Positions 13,401 through 23,842 of a DNA stretch of 64,000 bases are shown here, in pieces (within the stretch, counting starts at the first letter, position 1; each line of letters begins with the position of its first letter). The position numbers were made by a program, and so were the translations under genes. The DNA comes from Mangifera indica (taxonomy: Eukaryota; Streptophyta; Magnoliopsida; Sapindales; Anacardiaceae): assembly GCF_011075055.1 (NCBI RefSeq), contig NC_058149.1, positions 8,686,449-8,750,448 of the forward strand, read 5' to 3'. Below the pieces are notes generated by a model. It did not search any database, was not told the origin of the DNA, and saw only the letters and a program-made list of their open reading frames with translations.

Positions 13401-14817
13401 ATTTATGATCAATTACTATTATTTTCTCCTATTTTCTGCACAAAGAAGAATCTGGGACAAATGCTACAACAATGTTGTCTAGACATGAAATGACTAGCTT
13501 ACTCAACTCAAATACATTGAATTTCCCACCAGAAGTGCCTAAAGCACCAGGTTTAAGACCCAAATCATTTCTTGGGCCATCAGCAGAAAGGACAGACTCA
13601 AACGATTTCCTAAGCCCTTTTTTTACTGTTTCTTGCAGGAGAAAACATAAAACAAGATTCACCAATATATCACTAATGTCATAGGAAATTAAATGTTATA
13701 TTTAATATCCAAAGCTCCAGCAGTGTCTTGGTCCCAATACTAGGAACCTCATGGGCACCATACATTACAAAAGAATTAGCAACCCAATAAAATATATGGA
13801 CAAATGATATACCTGTAAAGCCTCAAATGTTGTTGACAAAGAACCAATAGGATTGTCAAGGGCAAGAACAACAGCTCGCAACAGTGAATGGAAATGGGAA
13901 GCAAGAAATGACACATTCAATTGTTGGATAGATATACACCACACACCTAAATTACGTACTGACTGTAATTAAGAGGTGAACAAGTCAGTTCTTTTTTTTA
14001 TTTTAAAAAAATCAAACTGGACTAAAAGGAAAAATTAGTACCACTATTCAGTACGTTAAAATCACCTTCAATTTCGTGGACATTATAAGCTTGGTCAATG
14101 ACTGCAAAACCAAACTCACATCATCCACTGCACACCAAAAAATTAATTACAGAACACTTTGTCAGTGACAGATAAGAAAAACATATAATGAAAGCCCACA
14201 AGAGTTTGTAGTTTAAGTCCTCACATGGTTGCAAAATGTAAATTCAAGTATTAGAATTGATATAACTCCCTACTTATAAAAGAAATTCAAGCAAAAGTCA
14301 CAAGAAATCCAAAAAAAAAAAAAAAAACCGTAGCAATTACCAATTAATCAAAGAATTTGTGCAACACTTACCCAAAACAGCGGCAATAAGAGATGGATGG
14401 TAAATCATAAATCCCAAGCACTTCAAAGCCTGTGCTGCACTGAGAATAAAATAAAATATCATCTAACGATTCATTTCAATAAAAGACTAATCAGTAGATG
14501 TTTAGGGGGAAAAAAAAAGAAAAGAACAAAAAAAAAAAATTTACATAAATCAAGTTCAAATTAGGACAACTATTGAAATTTAAAAAACAGATATTCCTAC
14601 TCATTTCTTACGTTTCTTCATCCTCATCAAACATATCTGAGACGATTGAAGCAACTAGAGAGGGGACATTATGAGCAAGAGCTTGGACAGCAGACGGAAT
14701 ACTAGTGGACTGTTCTTGAAAGTGCAAAAGAGAAGAATAACCGAATGATTTACTTTGCTTGGAATTAGAAGAAATCAGAGCTTTGATTTCTTCCAGCTGA
14801 TCACAAGAATTTGACAT
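7494..14817 (-). CDS. RIF1: RIF1-like protein (Rif1 N-terminal HEAT-like domain), ten exons
   Basis: Plant homologue of RIF1, a nuclear chromatin protein known in other eukaryotes for control of replication timing, telomeres and break repair. The exons, all with GT..AG borders and in frame, are 14817-14612, 14439-14372, 14127-14066, 13962-13813, 12946-12770, 12043-11828, 11330-9616, 8754-8692, 8597-8528 and 8144-7494. They join to 3378 nt, 1125 aa. Recognisable stretches are AAQALKCLGFMIYHPSLIAA (exon 2), the IQAWGWFIRLLGSHAI segment (exon 6), AAWEGLIDTLIY (start of exon 7) and TISFWNSTYGKQVELYYPQN near the C-terminal third. The first ~400 residues fit the alpha-helical Rif1_N family. The start is the first ATG of exon 1. 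No clear SILK/RVxF phosphatase-docking pair was noticed. The sequence is intact with no stops. Family assignment is firm; exon borders are my reading and need a transcript. Confidence 0.86.
13429..13665 (-). other. exon-like open segment inside RIF1 intron 4
   Basis: On the minus strand, intron 4 of RIF1 contains about 200 bp of balanced, protein-like sequence reading ETVKKGLRKSFESVLSAD, then GPRNDLGLKPGALG and FNVFELSKLVISCLDN. It is preceded by a pyrimidine-rich TTTTCTCCTGCAAG tract that looks like a splice acceptor, and it ends in a stop soon after. It is not part of the RIF1 reading frame, because exons 4 and 5 join directly as EALQ|AVMKL. I do not recognise the family. It may be an exon fragment copied from another gene, or a rarely used cassette exon. 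Confidence 0.4.
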
Positions 14818-14889
14818 TTTGAGAAGAATTTCAGAGTGAACTGATACGAAAAGAAAACCCTAGTTTGTGAGTATTGAGTTTGGTTTCAA

Positions 14890-14903
14890 TTTTCGCGCCA
14901 AAA
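14890..14903. promoter_or_regulatory. palindromic E2F-binding site in the RIF1 promoter
   Basis: TTTTCGCGCCAAAA, whose other strand reads TTTTGGCGCGAAAA, contains the E2F consensus TTTSSCGCSAAA. It lies 73 bp upstream of the RIF1 ATG, in or just before the 5' UTR. E2F/DP factors drive G1/S genes in plants, which fits a replication-timing factor. Binding is inferred from the motif only. Confidence 0.7.
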
Positions 14904-15176
14904 GCTAGTAGCCAGACTGGTTGGGTGAGCCAAACGATGCTGGTGCTACTCGAAACCGGTTTGATTACGTGGATAGAGTGAAATTAATAAAAATATTATA
15001 TCATATTAAATTTACATAAACATCTCTCTTCTTTTCACCATCACTATTGCTACGATCAAGCAGCCCCCCTCTTAGCCGGTACCATCTCTCATCTCTCGAT
15101 CGCATTCGTAATCGGATCCCTACCATTGTTGCATTCTTTCTGCTTTTCTCACTGTCTCTCAACTCTTAATCTTATA
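14904..15176. other. RIF1 upstream region
   Basis: Promoter-proximal DNA of RIF1 (gene on the minus strand). It includes CT-rich tracts near 15020-15160. No TATA box is evident at a fitting distance. Confidence 0.35.
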
Positions 15177-15557
15177 CAGGGGTGTTCAAAACCGATTTAA
15201 CAATTTAATGAATCGAATTGAATTTTTAATTTAAAAAATCATAAATTAAAATTAAAGATTAATTGATTTAAAATCGAATCAAATTTTTAGTTAATTAATT
15301 TTGAATCAAATTTCAAAAGATTATCTTATTTATTATTATTATTTTTTAACAATAAATTTAATATTTTATTTATTTTTTATTCAATTTGTTCAAAATCAAT
15401 CTAATTTGGTTAACTGGTTTTGATTAATAGACGGATCATTAATCAAATTAAAAAATTGAATTTTACATATTTTTTAATCAGTATCTAACCATTTTTTAAA
15501 TATTTTTTCATTAAAAAATCAGTTTAATTCAATTATTAAATAATTTTGTATACCCTT
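15177..15557. mobile_element. probable hAT-like MITE in the RIF1 upstream region
   Basis: A very AT-rich 0.38 kb unit beginning CAGGGGTGTTCAAAACCG. It ends TTTTGTATACCC, an imperfect inverse of the start, and its interior repeats AATCAAATT/AATTTGATT phrases. Flanks share TTAATC, but an 8-bp duplication is not convincing. It has no coding capacity. Confidence 0.4.
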
Positions 15558-17223
15558 AATCACGGTCTAATTGGCCCCCAAAATACCATTGTCTCTCTCA
15601 CCTTCATGATCTCTCTCTCAACCAAAAAAGGAAGAGAGTGATGTATGAGAATGGTGATTCCTCTCTCACCTTCATTATTTTTTTTCCTTTTTATATTTGG
15701 TTATGATCATTTTATAAAGTTTTTTTTTTTTTTGGGTTAGGATTGAAAGCTCTAAATTTGTGTTATTAGAATTATCTTTAGTGTTTTTAGTTTTAGTTTC
15801 TTAATAGTGAAACTTTTTTTATTTTAACTACAGATTGAAAGCTATAGATTTATGTTATTCGAATCATCTTTGATGCTTTTAACATTAGTTTTTTAAGAGT
15901 AAAGTCATTAGAGACAACGTTTCATCTATCTCTTTCTAGGAATTTTGTTGTATAAATAACACATAAATTACTTAGTAAACTTCTCTATTTGACATTTACT
16001 TTCTTGATTTTAGTTTACTCTTTTCTAGTTCTTGTTTTGATTTATATTTAGTTTTATGTTTTGTTCTTTCATGCTCTATTTTATGTATTTATTTGCTGAG
16101 AAACTATCCATAAGAAATCACATATTATGCATATATACTATTCAATGTGATGTTTTAATTGAATGTTGGGATTGTTTACGATAGCGATATTTCCAAAATT
16201 ATAAAAATTGATGAAATGTAATTTTTTAAATCTTTAAAAATATTAAATTACCATGTTTAAAATGTTAAGGTTAAAATATGTAAAAAGGTTAATTCTTTTA
16301 ATTTTTTGATAGTAAAATTATTTTTTCCTTTATAGAGTTAAGTTTTTCTCTTCTTTTTTTTTTTTATAACAAAATTTGATTTTAATTGAAAAAAAATACC
16401 CATTTTTATATTATCAAATGGTGGAAAAATGCTTTCAGATCAAACTTTAGATGAGAAAAAAATAATTCACTCTATGTCAACATATGTGCTCCATGCATGA
16501 AAAAAATTCTGTCATTTTCTAAGTAAATCTCAAAATAAAGTTTATATGTAATTTTTATTCTAGTCTTTTTAATATACTTCATTAAATCCAATATTGCCCA
16601 TGAAAATATATAAAAAATAAAAACTTGATTGAAAAATAAATTTATGCTAATAAATTAACTATACACTTTAAATAATATCATTTTTTGTATAATGACTGGG
16701 AAAAATGGGTGGGGTTCTTCAATCTGAACGGTCCCTTTTTCATTGCTTAAAATTTATTACATAACCTATCATTTGAAAACATTTACAAAAATAACAAGTT
16801 ATTAATTAAAATAATCATTTGTTCAAGGGATAGAAGAAAGTTAAATACTTAGGGATAGAATCATATAATCAAATAATTTAATTAAATATAATTTACGATT
16901 CATTTTTAATGTTTCGACAAAAACCCTAAATTCTCTTAATAACAGCCTTTTTTCTATCTCATAAACTCATATTTAGAATCTCACAAACAAAAAAAAAAAA
17001 AACAAATTGATGTAATTAAGATCATTAAATTCAAGTATTAAGATCATTATGTAATTGTTTTTTCTTTTTAAGTTGTTGGATTGTTGTATTGTAAGGGAAA
17101 AAAAAAAAAAAAGAAGGTAAGTGAGGGATTTTCATGAGTTTTAAGCATTTTCCAAAAGTTTAGTGTATATATTTGGTAGTCACAGGGCTTCACATGCAAA
17201 AGCATTCTGCTTGAGTTGAGGCT
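15558..17223. other. intergenic DNA between RIF1 and the SLEEPER gene
   Basis: AT-rich sequence with homopolymer runs and no recognisable gene or RNA. A CT-rich block near 15590-15680 and poly(A/T) runs near 16985 and 17100 are the only local features. Confidence 0.45.
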
Positions 17224-17229
17224 TTTATT
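17224..17229 (-). terminator. candidate poly(A) signal of the SLEEPER gene
   Basis: AATAAA on the minus strand, about 235 nt beyond the stop codon, a plausible 3' UTR length. The motif is common in AT-rich DNA, so support is modest. Confidence 0.35.
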
Positions 17230-17464
17230 CATTGAACCAATCTCCCAGCTTTCCCTGGAGAATAATCTCCAGCGGCTAATTAATTATATATAATAAGACC
17301 TAATGTCAACATTTAAAAAGGTGCATGTAATGACAGCGCCTACTCTAGAAATATTTTCACATGTCCATCCGCCTATGCAAACTAATCCTTATAAATGGTA
17401 CAAATGGAGAATGAGGTACCTGCCATAATCATACACGTGCTGCTTGATTTATGCAAAACCTACT

Positions 17465-20020
17465 CTAAACTTCCATTTTCACAAGTGCATTTGATACTTC
17501 GGATGAACTATACTGGAACCAGTCCTTCGCACAAATAAGGGCTTCCATAGTCTCTGGTCGTAAAGAACTCCTGTACTGATCCATCTCTTTGTTTACTGTA
17601 TCAAACACAGAGTCCACAGTCACACTCGATACTGGTATTGACAAGATATCACGAGCCATTTTTGACAGCATGGGATACTTCAACTTGTTCAGTTTCCACC
17701 AACCCAACACATCAAAATCATGCACACGAGGCAACAAGGATTCATCCAAATACTGGTCAAGCTCAGACTTCGTCTGTTGGCTGGTAGTCTCCATGATATA
17801 CATATCAAAATCTGTCAATCCATTGTCTGACAGAAAACCTCCTCCCTGGGATTCCTCTGACATCACATTGACCCCAGTATTTCCTTCTTCTGTGTACGTT
17901 GGAGTTAGAGGCAGGGGAAGTGTAACATATTCCTCAAAGAGCTCATGAACCCCATCATCAACAATCTTGATATATGCAGGAGCATCTTCACCATAAAGTT
18001 TTGTGAAACTGAATTCAACAAGCTTCATCTTGAAGCGTGGATCCATGACAACCGCAATTGCCAATGCAAAGCAACAATCCTTCCAGTATATATCAATCTT
18101 CTCTAGCATTGCTTTAGTAACATCAATGACAAACGGATCTTCATTTGTAACAGACCGAGTCAGGTCTGAGTGAATCTTCCATGCTTCATGAAAGAATATA
18201 ATTGCAGTTGGGCTGGTGGTAGTAGTCAAAATGTTGGCAGAATCAAAAAGAGGTTTCAAGAATGCACTTAAAGTCTCAACCAGTTTCCAGTCTTCCATTG
18301 ACGGAGCTTCCTTGTAATCAGGATCAGAAGTATCCAAACAAGAAAAGACTTCCTTCAACTCTGAAGCAGCCACCAGCATCTGATATGTTGTGTCCCACTT
18401 AGTTTGGTCATCAATAGATAGGCTTTTTTCGCTGGGGACTTGAAGTTGTTGCTTGAGTTCAAGAAATTTTTCCTCGTGTGATTCTGAAATCTTCACATAC
18501 TTTACACTGTCACGAATTTTCTTGACAATTCCTTGTCCTGCCTCCAGCACAACTTTTGCCATACTGCTAAAAGTACGAGCAATGCAATTCCTAAGCAACA
18601 ACTGACCATTAAGAACAAGGTTATTCTTGATGCATAGCAAAGCCCTAAGCTGTTCAAGCCCTCCTTCACTTAGAGGATGACTGAAAGTGAGAGAAAACAA
18701 CTTGCCTTCCAAACTCCAATCAGAAAGGCAAGCAGCAACAGCGTGGCTGAAAGCACTGTCTGAATCAGGATAAGGTTCCATCATAACATTGAGAGTTCGC
18801 TTTTGCAACCTCCACTCACTGTCAACAAAGTGCCCAGTTATAAACACATAACCTAAGCTTTGGCTAGAAGTCCACAAGTCCAATGTCAGGCAAAATCTTC
18901 CAGGTATGCCCTCAATGAATGTCATAAGGCTTTGCTTTTCTCTCAAGTAGGTAGCAACACAATCCCCTTGGACAGTGTTGAAGCTTACCTTGTCAAACCG
19001 GGGCTGAAGATTCTTTACAAAGGTTATAAATCCAGGATGTTCAACCATATGAAGAGGATAGTTGTGCATGATGATCATCCTAGCAATTTCATGACGGCAA
19101 CGGTCCTGATCAAATGAAATGTATGGCACACTAGGAGATCGGTAGCGTCGCTTTGGCGGTTCACTTCCACCCATCCTTGGGGTATATGGGGTTAACTGAT
19201 TGTTACCCTGATTACGTAAGAGTCCTGGGCAGGTTCCCTTGGCAATGTGGCGTTTGAGGTGACTTGTACCTGCAACTTTTGAACCTGTGCTGTATGCAAA
19301 ACTTTGCTTGCACTGTTTACAGCACGCTCTTCTACATCCAGCACTAACAGTTTCTATGGTGAAATACTCCCAGACTATGGACTTCTTTTTCCTCCGCTTG
19401 TTAGGTTGAGTTTCTTGACTGGTCACCTCATTGTTCGGCTGTGTAATAGCCGGCATATTACCAGGCTGTGTCTCTGGAAATGATAGCTCATTGTTAGGAT
19501 GGATCTCTTGAATTGCTAGTTCATTGTCAGGATACATCTCTTGAACTGATAAGTGACTGTTGGGCTGTGTGTCTGCAATCACCAGCTCATTGTTAGGCAG
19601 TGACTCCATAAGAGCTACCTCGTTGTTTAACTGTGTTTCTGAAGTTGTCAGAACATCATTAACCGGTGTTTCTGAAGTGTTCATCACTTCATTAGGCTGC
19701 GTTTCTGGAGTTATCATCCCATCATTAAGCTCTGTTTCTGATGTCATCATTCCATCATTAGGCTGCGTTTCTGGGGTTATCATCCCATCATTTGGTTGTT
19801 TTTCCGGTGTCATCATCACATCATTAGGCTGGATTTCTGGAGTCATCATCCCATCATTGGGCTGTGTTTCCGGAGTCATCATCACATCATTAGGCTGTGC
19901 GTCTGGAGTTATCATCACGTCATTAGTCTGAGTTTCTGGGGTCATCAACTCATCATTAGGCTGTGTTTCTGGAGTCATCAGCACTTTGTTATCAAGCTGT
20001 GTTTCTTCATTGGTTGCCAT
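17465..20020 (-). CDS. BED zinc-finger hAT-derived protein, RICESLEEPER/DAYSLEEPER type
   Basis: An intact 851-aa frame of a domesticated hAT transposase, a plant DNA-binding factor family needed for normal growth in Arabidopsis (DAYSLEEPER) and rice. Residues 13-207 are degenerate 11-residue repeats around TPETQPNDVMM. KRRKKK (208-213) is a likely nuclear signal. Residues 214-270 form the BED finger with Cys234, Cys237, His254 and His258. LTLDLWTSSQSLGYVF (about 375-392) and DPRFKMKLVEF (about 657-667) mark the RNase H-like core. SELDQYLDESLLPRVHDFD (about 750) to the C-terminus is the hAT dimerisation region, ending ETMEALICAKDWF. The whole coding sequence is one exon, and the start is the first ATG after a 5' UTR acceptor. 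The lack of terminal inverted repeats and of stops argues for a host gene, not a live transposon. The long repeat extension is longer than in the 696-aa DAYSLEEPER. Confidence 0.88.
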   Translation of the reverse strand: MATNEETQLDNKVLMTPETQPNDELMTPETQTNDVMITPDAQPNDVMMTPETQPNDGMMTPEIQPNDVMMTPEKQPNDGMITPETQPNDGMMTSETELNDGMITPETQPNEVMNTSETPVNDVLTTSETQLNNEVALMESLPNNELVIADTQPNSHLSVQEMYPDNELAIQEIHPNNELSFPETQPGNMPAITQPNNEVTSQETQPNKRRKKKSIVWEYFTIETVSAGCRRACCKQCKQSFAYSTGSKVAGTSHLKRHIAKGTCPGLLRNQGNNQLTPYTPRMGGSEPPKRRYRSPSVPYISFDQDRCRHEIARMIIMHNYPLHMVEHPGFITFVKNLQPRFDKVSFNTVQGDCVATYLREKQSLMTFIEGIPGRFCLTLDLWTSSQSLGYVFITGHFVDSEWRLQKRTLNVMMEPYPDSDSAFSHAVAACLSDWSLEGKLFSLTFSHPLSEGGLEQLRALLCIKNNLVLNGQLLLRNCIARTFSSMAKVVLEAGQGIVKKIRDSVKYVKISESHEEKFLELKQQLQVPSEKSLSIDDQTKWDTTYQMLVAASELKEVFSCLDTSDPDYKEAPSMEDWKLVETLSAFLKPLFDSANILTTTTSPTAIIFFHEAWKIHSDLTRSVTNEDPFVIDVTKAMLEKIDIYWKDCCFALAIAVVMDPRFKMKLVEFSFTKLYGEDAPAYIKIVDDGVHELFEEYVTLPLPLTPTYTEEGNTGVNVMSEESQGGGFLSDNGLTDFDMYIMETTSQQTKSELDQYLDESLLPRVHDFDVLGWWKLNKLKYPMLSKMARDILSIPVSSVTVDSVFDTVNKEMDQYRSSLRPETMEALICAKDWFQYSSSEVSNALVKMEV

Positions 20021-21328
20021 TGTGTCTCAATAAGCAATATCCTGAATTGCATAGCATAAACACAAAGACAACAAACATAAGTTGAATGCTGAGGAATACA
20101 GGAAACTGATTAGGTTCAATCAAAGCATAACAATTATTAGGGTAAACTCATCATGAAAACACACCACAAGGATTCCAGGCAAATTAGGTAACAAGAAAAT
20201 TTCATTCTTTTTGGGATGCATAATTACATGATATACTACTGCTGCTTAATGGGAATACATACAAGGAACAGGTGGCAACTGAATTCTAAACAAAAGCTTG
20301 AAAAGTTTAAGCTGCATCATCATTAGTAACATAGCTACTAAAATAAATATTAAGAAGAAAGCGTAGCAAATCACAACAAAAATTAGATTATATATTAGGA
20401 ACCCTCCTGACAGCTGTATGTTTTACAGTTGATGAACATCAATCCAGATATATAAATCCCATAAAGCCGTGCACATAGCACATGAAGATTTAGCAGGTGA
20501 AAAACATATCTCAGCTTACTCAGACATAAAGTTGAAAAAATAAATTAAGTTATGCTGTTTGATACTGCCTGTATCACTATGACTGATTAAAATTTTGTTT
20601 CATGAATATACAGCACAGACAGCCAGTCTTCTAGAAAATGAATTTCAATTAGTGTGTACAAATTGGGATTTGCATTCACGAACTTCCATTGGCTCCCTAA
20701 TCTAAGGAGTACCAAACAGTTTCTTAGGTTGACCTATTTGTAACATTCATATTTCATTAACTATGAAAATGAAAATCAATGAGTCCAATATATGTATCAC
20801 CTTTCAACACTTCTCATTTTGAAAAAGCAACAAAAAGTTAGTTGGGCAGCTGAAGGGATTGTGGTAAGTGTTCAGACAACAAATTTTTGCAGGTATACCT
20901 TTAAATAGACTGAAGAAGTGCCGAAATTGTGCTTCATCGTTTTTAAGTAGTTGCAAATATATCCTTATACTTTCCAAATTCTATGTAGTTTCACTCAGAA
21001 ACTACGACATCCATTAAACTTGTATCCTTATATGTTATCTCTCAAGCTTCCAACGCCAATATGAAGACACCATGTTAATAGTTGCATAACATTACAAATT
21101 ACTTCTTTCAGGCATTGTAAAGAATCTAAATTGTTGAAAGAGGAAGCTTATAATTTCACCATACTGCAAATAAAAAATAAAAAAATCATACTCTGTGATC
21201 CTGACATCTTTTTTCGTTTCTTTTTACAAATTAACCAGCCGTAACATGTCCAGAGGTACACATCACAGTGCAAAGAATTTTACATTTTGTATAACTGGTT
21301 CCACTAAAGTTAAAAGTATTATAATATA

Positions 21329-22319
21329 GGCCAAAGGACTTATTCCCACCTAAGGTTTAATGCAAACCCAAACTCTCACCCGCTAACTTTCGAAAATCCA
21401 AATACCTATTCGTCTGTTAAATTTCACTATTGTCATTTAGAGATTTTATTTAAAAAAAATTATTTCTTTTTTTTCACATTAGTTTTGAAAACTTACAATT
21501 CCGCCATACCATTATATTTTACAGGTTTAAAAATTGACTTTTTTCTCTAAGTCTTGGGTTTGCAACCTCCATATTTTTCCTATTCACGCCACCCCCCTAG
21601 CCTTTTGAAAAATCTCAATTTCAACCTACTTTAGATTCAGTTTTCATATTGCCGCCGGTGATGTTCTCCCTTCGCCTTCGGCGTCTCCTCTACCTAATCC
21701 AAGTTGTTGGCATCCATCTCTCTCCCATTTCTCTCTCAATAGATGTCTTTATCTATGGATAAAGATGCATCTTTGTCTCTAGAGACAAAGATGTCATCGA
21801 TGAAGGATTGTCGAGGGAACGCGTCCAAACATCTCAAGAGCCGACAAAGAGATGCGAGCGATATGCGACGTGCAACGTGCAACGTGCAAGTCGGCGATGG
21901 ACGAAAGACAACAAGGAGTGCTATCGTGTCATGATCTAGTCAAGGGAAAGAGACTCTATCGGAGAGAGGCTCTGGGCTGACACCGTCGCCAGAATGTGCA
22001 GAAAGTTGAAAATGAAAGGGGGGTTAAAACTAAGATTTTTCATGAGGCTGAGGGGGTGGCTACGAACAGGAAAAATATGGAGGTTGTAAACTTAGAATTG
22101 GGGGAAAAAGTTAATTTTTAAGCCTGGAAAATATAAGGATAAAAGAGAATTATGAGTTTTCAAAACTAAGATGAAAGAAAAGGATAAATTTTTTTTAAAT
22201 AACAATTTTACTTTATATCAGTAAAATTTAATAGATGAATAAATATTTGAATTTTAAAAAAATAATATATGAAAATTTGGGTTTGCACTATCAGATGGGT
22301 GAGAATAAGTCTTGTGGCC
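21329..22319. mobile_element. foldback Mutator-like element, copy 1
   Basis: A 991-bp element with perfect 9-bp flanking duplications TATAATATA (21320-21328 and 22320-22328). It starts GGCCAAAGGACTTATTCCCA and ends in the inverse complement (AATAAGTCTTGTGGCC). The two halves are inverse copies for roughly 370 bp: landmarks such as AACCTCCATATTTTTCCT on the left return inverted as AGGAAAAATATGGAGGTT on the right. The centre is richer in G+C and includes a short second palindrome (CATCTTTGTCTCTAGAGACA). No transposase is encoded, so it would be a non-autonomous MULE. The plus-strand frame at 21743-21934 lies in the centre and is not a recognised protein. Confidence 0.8.
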
Positions 22320-22392
22320 TATAATATATAACTGCCATGTGGTAAAGTTTCATCTGTAGATAATTGCATACGAAAAATAACTGTTAAACCAT

Positions 22393-22517
22393 TGGGCCCA
22401 GAGCTGACTAAACTTGGGCCAGCTACTCAAGTGGGCCCCAAACATCCTAACTCAAACGATCAGGTCCGTCTCAGATCTTCACTCCATTCTTTCAGCACTT
22501 ACGTACGGATATGGGCC
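22393..22517. promoter_or_regulatory. cluster of GGGCC motifs
   Basis: TTGGGCCC, TTGGGCC, GTGGGCCC and ATGGGCC occur within 125 bp, alongside the start of the SLEEPER 5' UTR intron. TGGGCC/GGCCCA motifs are the plant site II type, found in promoters of proliferation-linked genes. Their position inside the inferred intron suggests an internal or alternative promoter, but this is only a motif observation. Confidence 0.3.
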
Positions 22518-22918
22518 AGGGTTAACATAGGAAATTAACATTTAAAGGACTAAAACGGTCAAAAAAATTCCAGATCTAGGGTTTGATCATGCTTGGGCTT
22601 CATCGAAATAAAGAAAACAAGCCCAAATCAGGAAAATACCCAATCAATCACGAAGAACAAACACATCTGGCCAGATCAACCTAACCCAATTCAACAACCA
22701 GAAACAAAACAAAACAGATAATCAACACAACAATAACCTAATCGACTATTATAAACTCTATATAACACAATCAAGCTAAAAATTATCAAACCAAACAACG
22801 GACTGAAGAAATTTCAAATCAAAATCGAAATCCAAACAAACAAAGAGTCTAAGAATAAGAACAGAACTCAAAGCTCAAACATGAGAGAAAGAATTCGAAA
22901 TAAGGTTAGGACTTTTAC

Positions 22919-23050
22919 CAGTGGCGGAGCGAAGACAAGCTAATAGGCGCATAAGAAGCTAAGAGACCGACGATCGGAGGTCGGAAGGGGGAGGATGAAT
23001 GAGATCGAGGGTTTTGCAGGGAGAGGAGAGAGGTATTTGGGCTTGGGGAA
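22919..23050 (-). other. inferred non-coding first exon of the SLEEPER gene
   Basis: Minus-strand CT-rich leader (CCTCTCTCCTCTCCCTGC, then AAAACCCTCG) ending at the inferred donor. The right boundary, the transcription start, is only approximate. Confidence 0.4.
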
Positions 23051-23376
23051 TTGGGACAAAACCCGAGAAGCTAATTGGACCTAAAAAGATGAAGTGGTTA
23101 GCTTAAGTTGAAGAGATAAAAACCACTCAAAACCAACACGAGAGAAGAGACAATTTGGACATGGACATGGACCATCAATAGATACGTGTTTTTTTGAAGG
23201 TCCAATTATTTATTATTAAAATAATATTTTCATTTGTTATTCTTTATGGTTAAGAGTCTAGGTCTAGCCATTGAAACGGACCACAAAAGCCCATCAGTAT
23301 GGGCTGTGGTTTGTTTTGATGAATTATTGAAATTTATATTTGCGGCTTCATTCTTACTGATGATAATTTTATGTAC

Positions 23377-23555
23377 AATAAAACTATATATATCTATTTT
23401 TGGTATATAATTTATATACATAGATAAGATGTTATCATGTGATTGAATATTTCTTTATCATATGATGACACATATTTTAAAATCATCTTATTATATTATG
23501 ATATATTACTGTATATATAAATTATATATCAAAAATAGATACACATAATATTATT
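23377..23555. mobile_element. MITE family A, copy 2
   Basis: Same termini as copy 1 (AATAAAACTATATATATCTA on the left, ATAGATACACATAATATTAT on the right) and the shared interior GTTATCATGTGATTG. It is about 179 bp and lies upstream of the SLEEPER first exon. Confidence 0.55.
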
Positions 23556-23842
23556 CTTTTGGGTAATATAACTACGGGACCCTCTGTGCGTGTTTTGGGA
23601 CCATAACTGCCCTCTCCTCTCACTTTGTCAGGCAGTATACTTCTCTCCAATGTATGACTATTCTGAATATTTACCTAAAGGACACCTGACACGTGCCTCT
23701 ATATGCAATTATTTTTAATAATAAAAAAATCATTGTTAAGTTTTAAAAATTATATTAATTATCGCGTAACAAATTTTCCATGTAATTGTCGCTTCATTCC
23801 ATATTATCATTAATTTATTTAATGTTTTGGGTTATTTTCCAA

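Larger units (their letters stand above)
20042..22918 (-). other. probable 5' UTR intron of the SLEEPER gene
   Basis: On the minus strand a donor GTAAAAG follows an exon ending CGCCACTG at 22919, and an acceptor TTCAG lies at 20042, 21 nt before the ATG. The inferred intron is 2877 nt. The first exon (about 23050-22919) would be non-coding and CT-rich. The intron holds a complete foldback element (21329-22319) and otherwise no gene. The splice sites are inferred; RNA reads spanning 22919/20041 would settle it. Confidence 0.55.

Noticed and set aside
17465..20020. The SLEEPER gene as an autonomous hAT transposon
   Set aside because: No terminal inverted repeats or 8-bp duplication were found around it, the frame is intact, it has host-type leader structure, and the family is known to be domesticated.
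17589..20059. Several plus-strand frames of 85-123 aa, one with a repetitive pattern
   Set aside because: Antisense shadows of the SLEEPER coding sequence; the repetition is that of its TPETQPND array read on the other strand.
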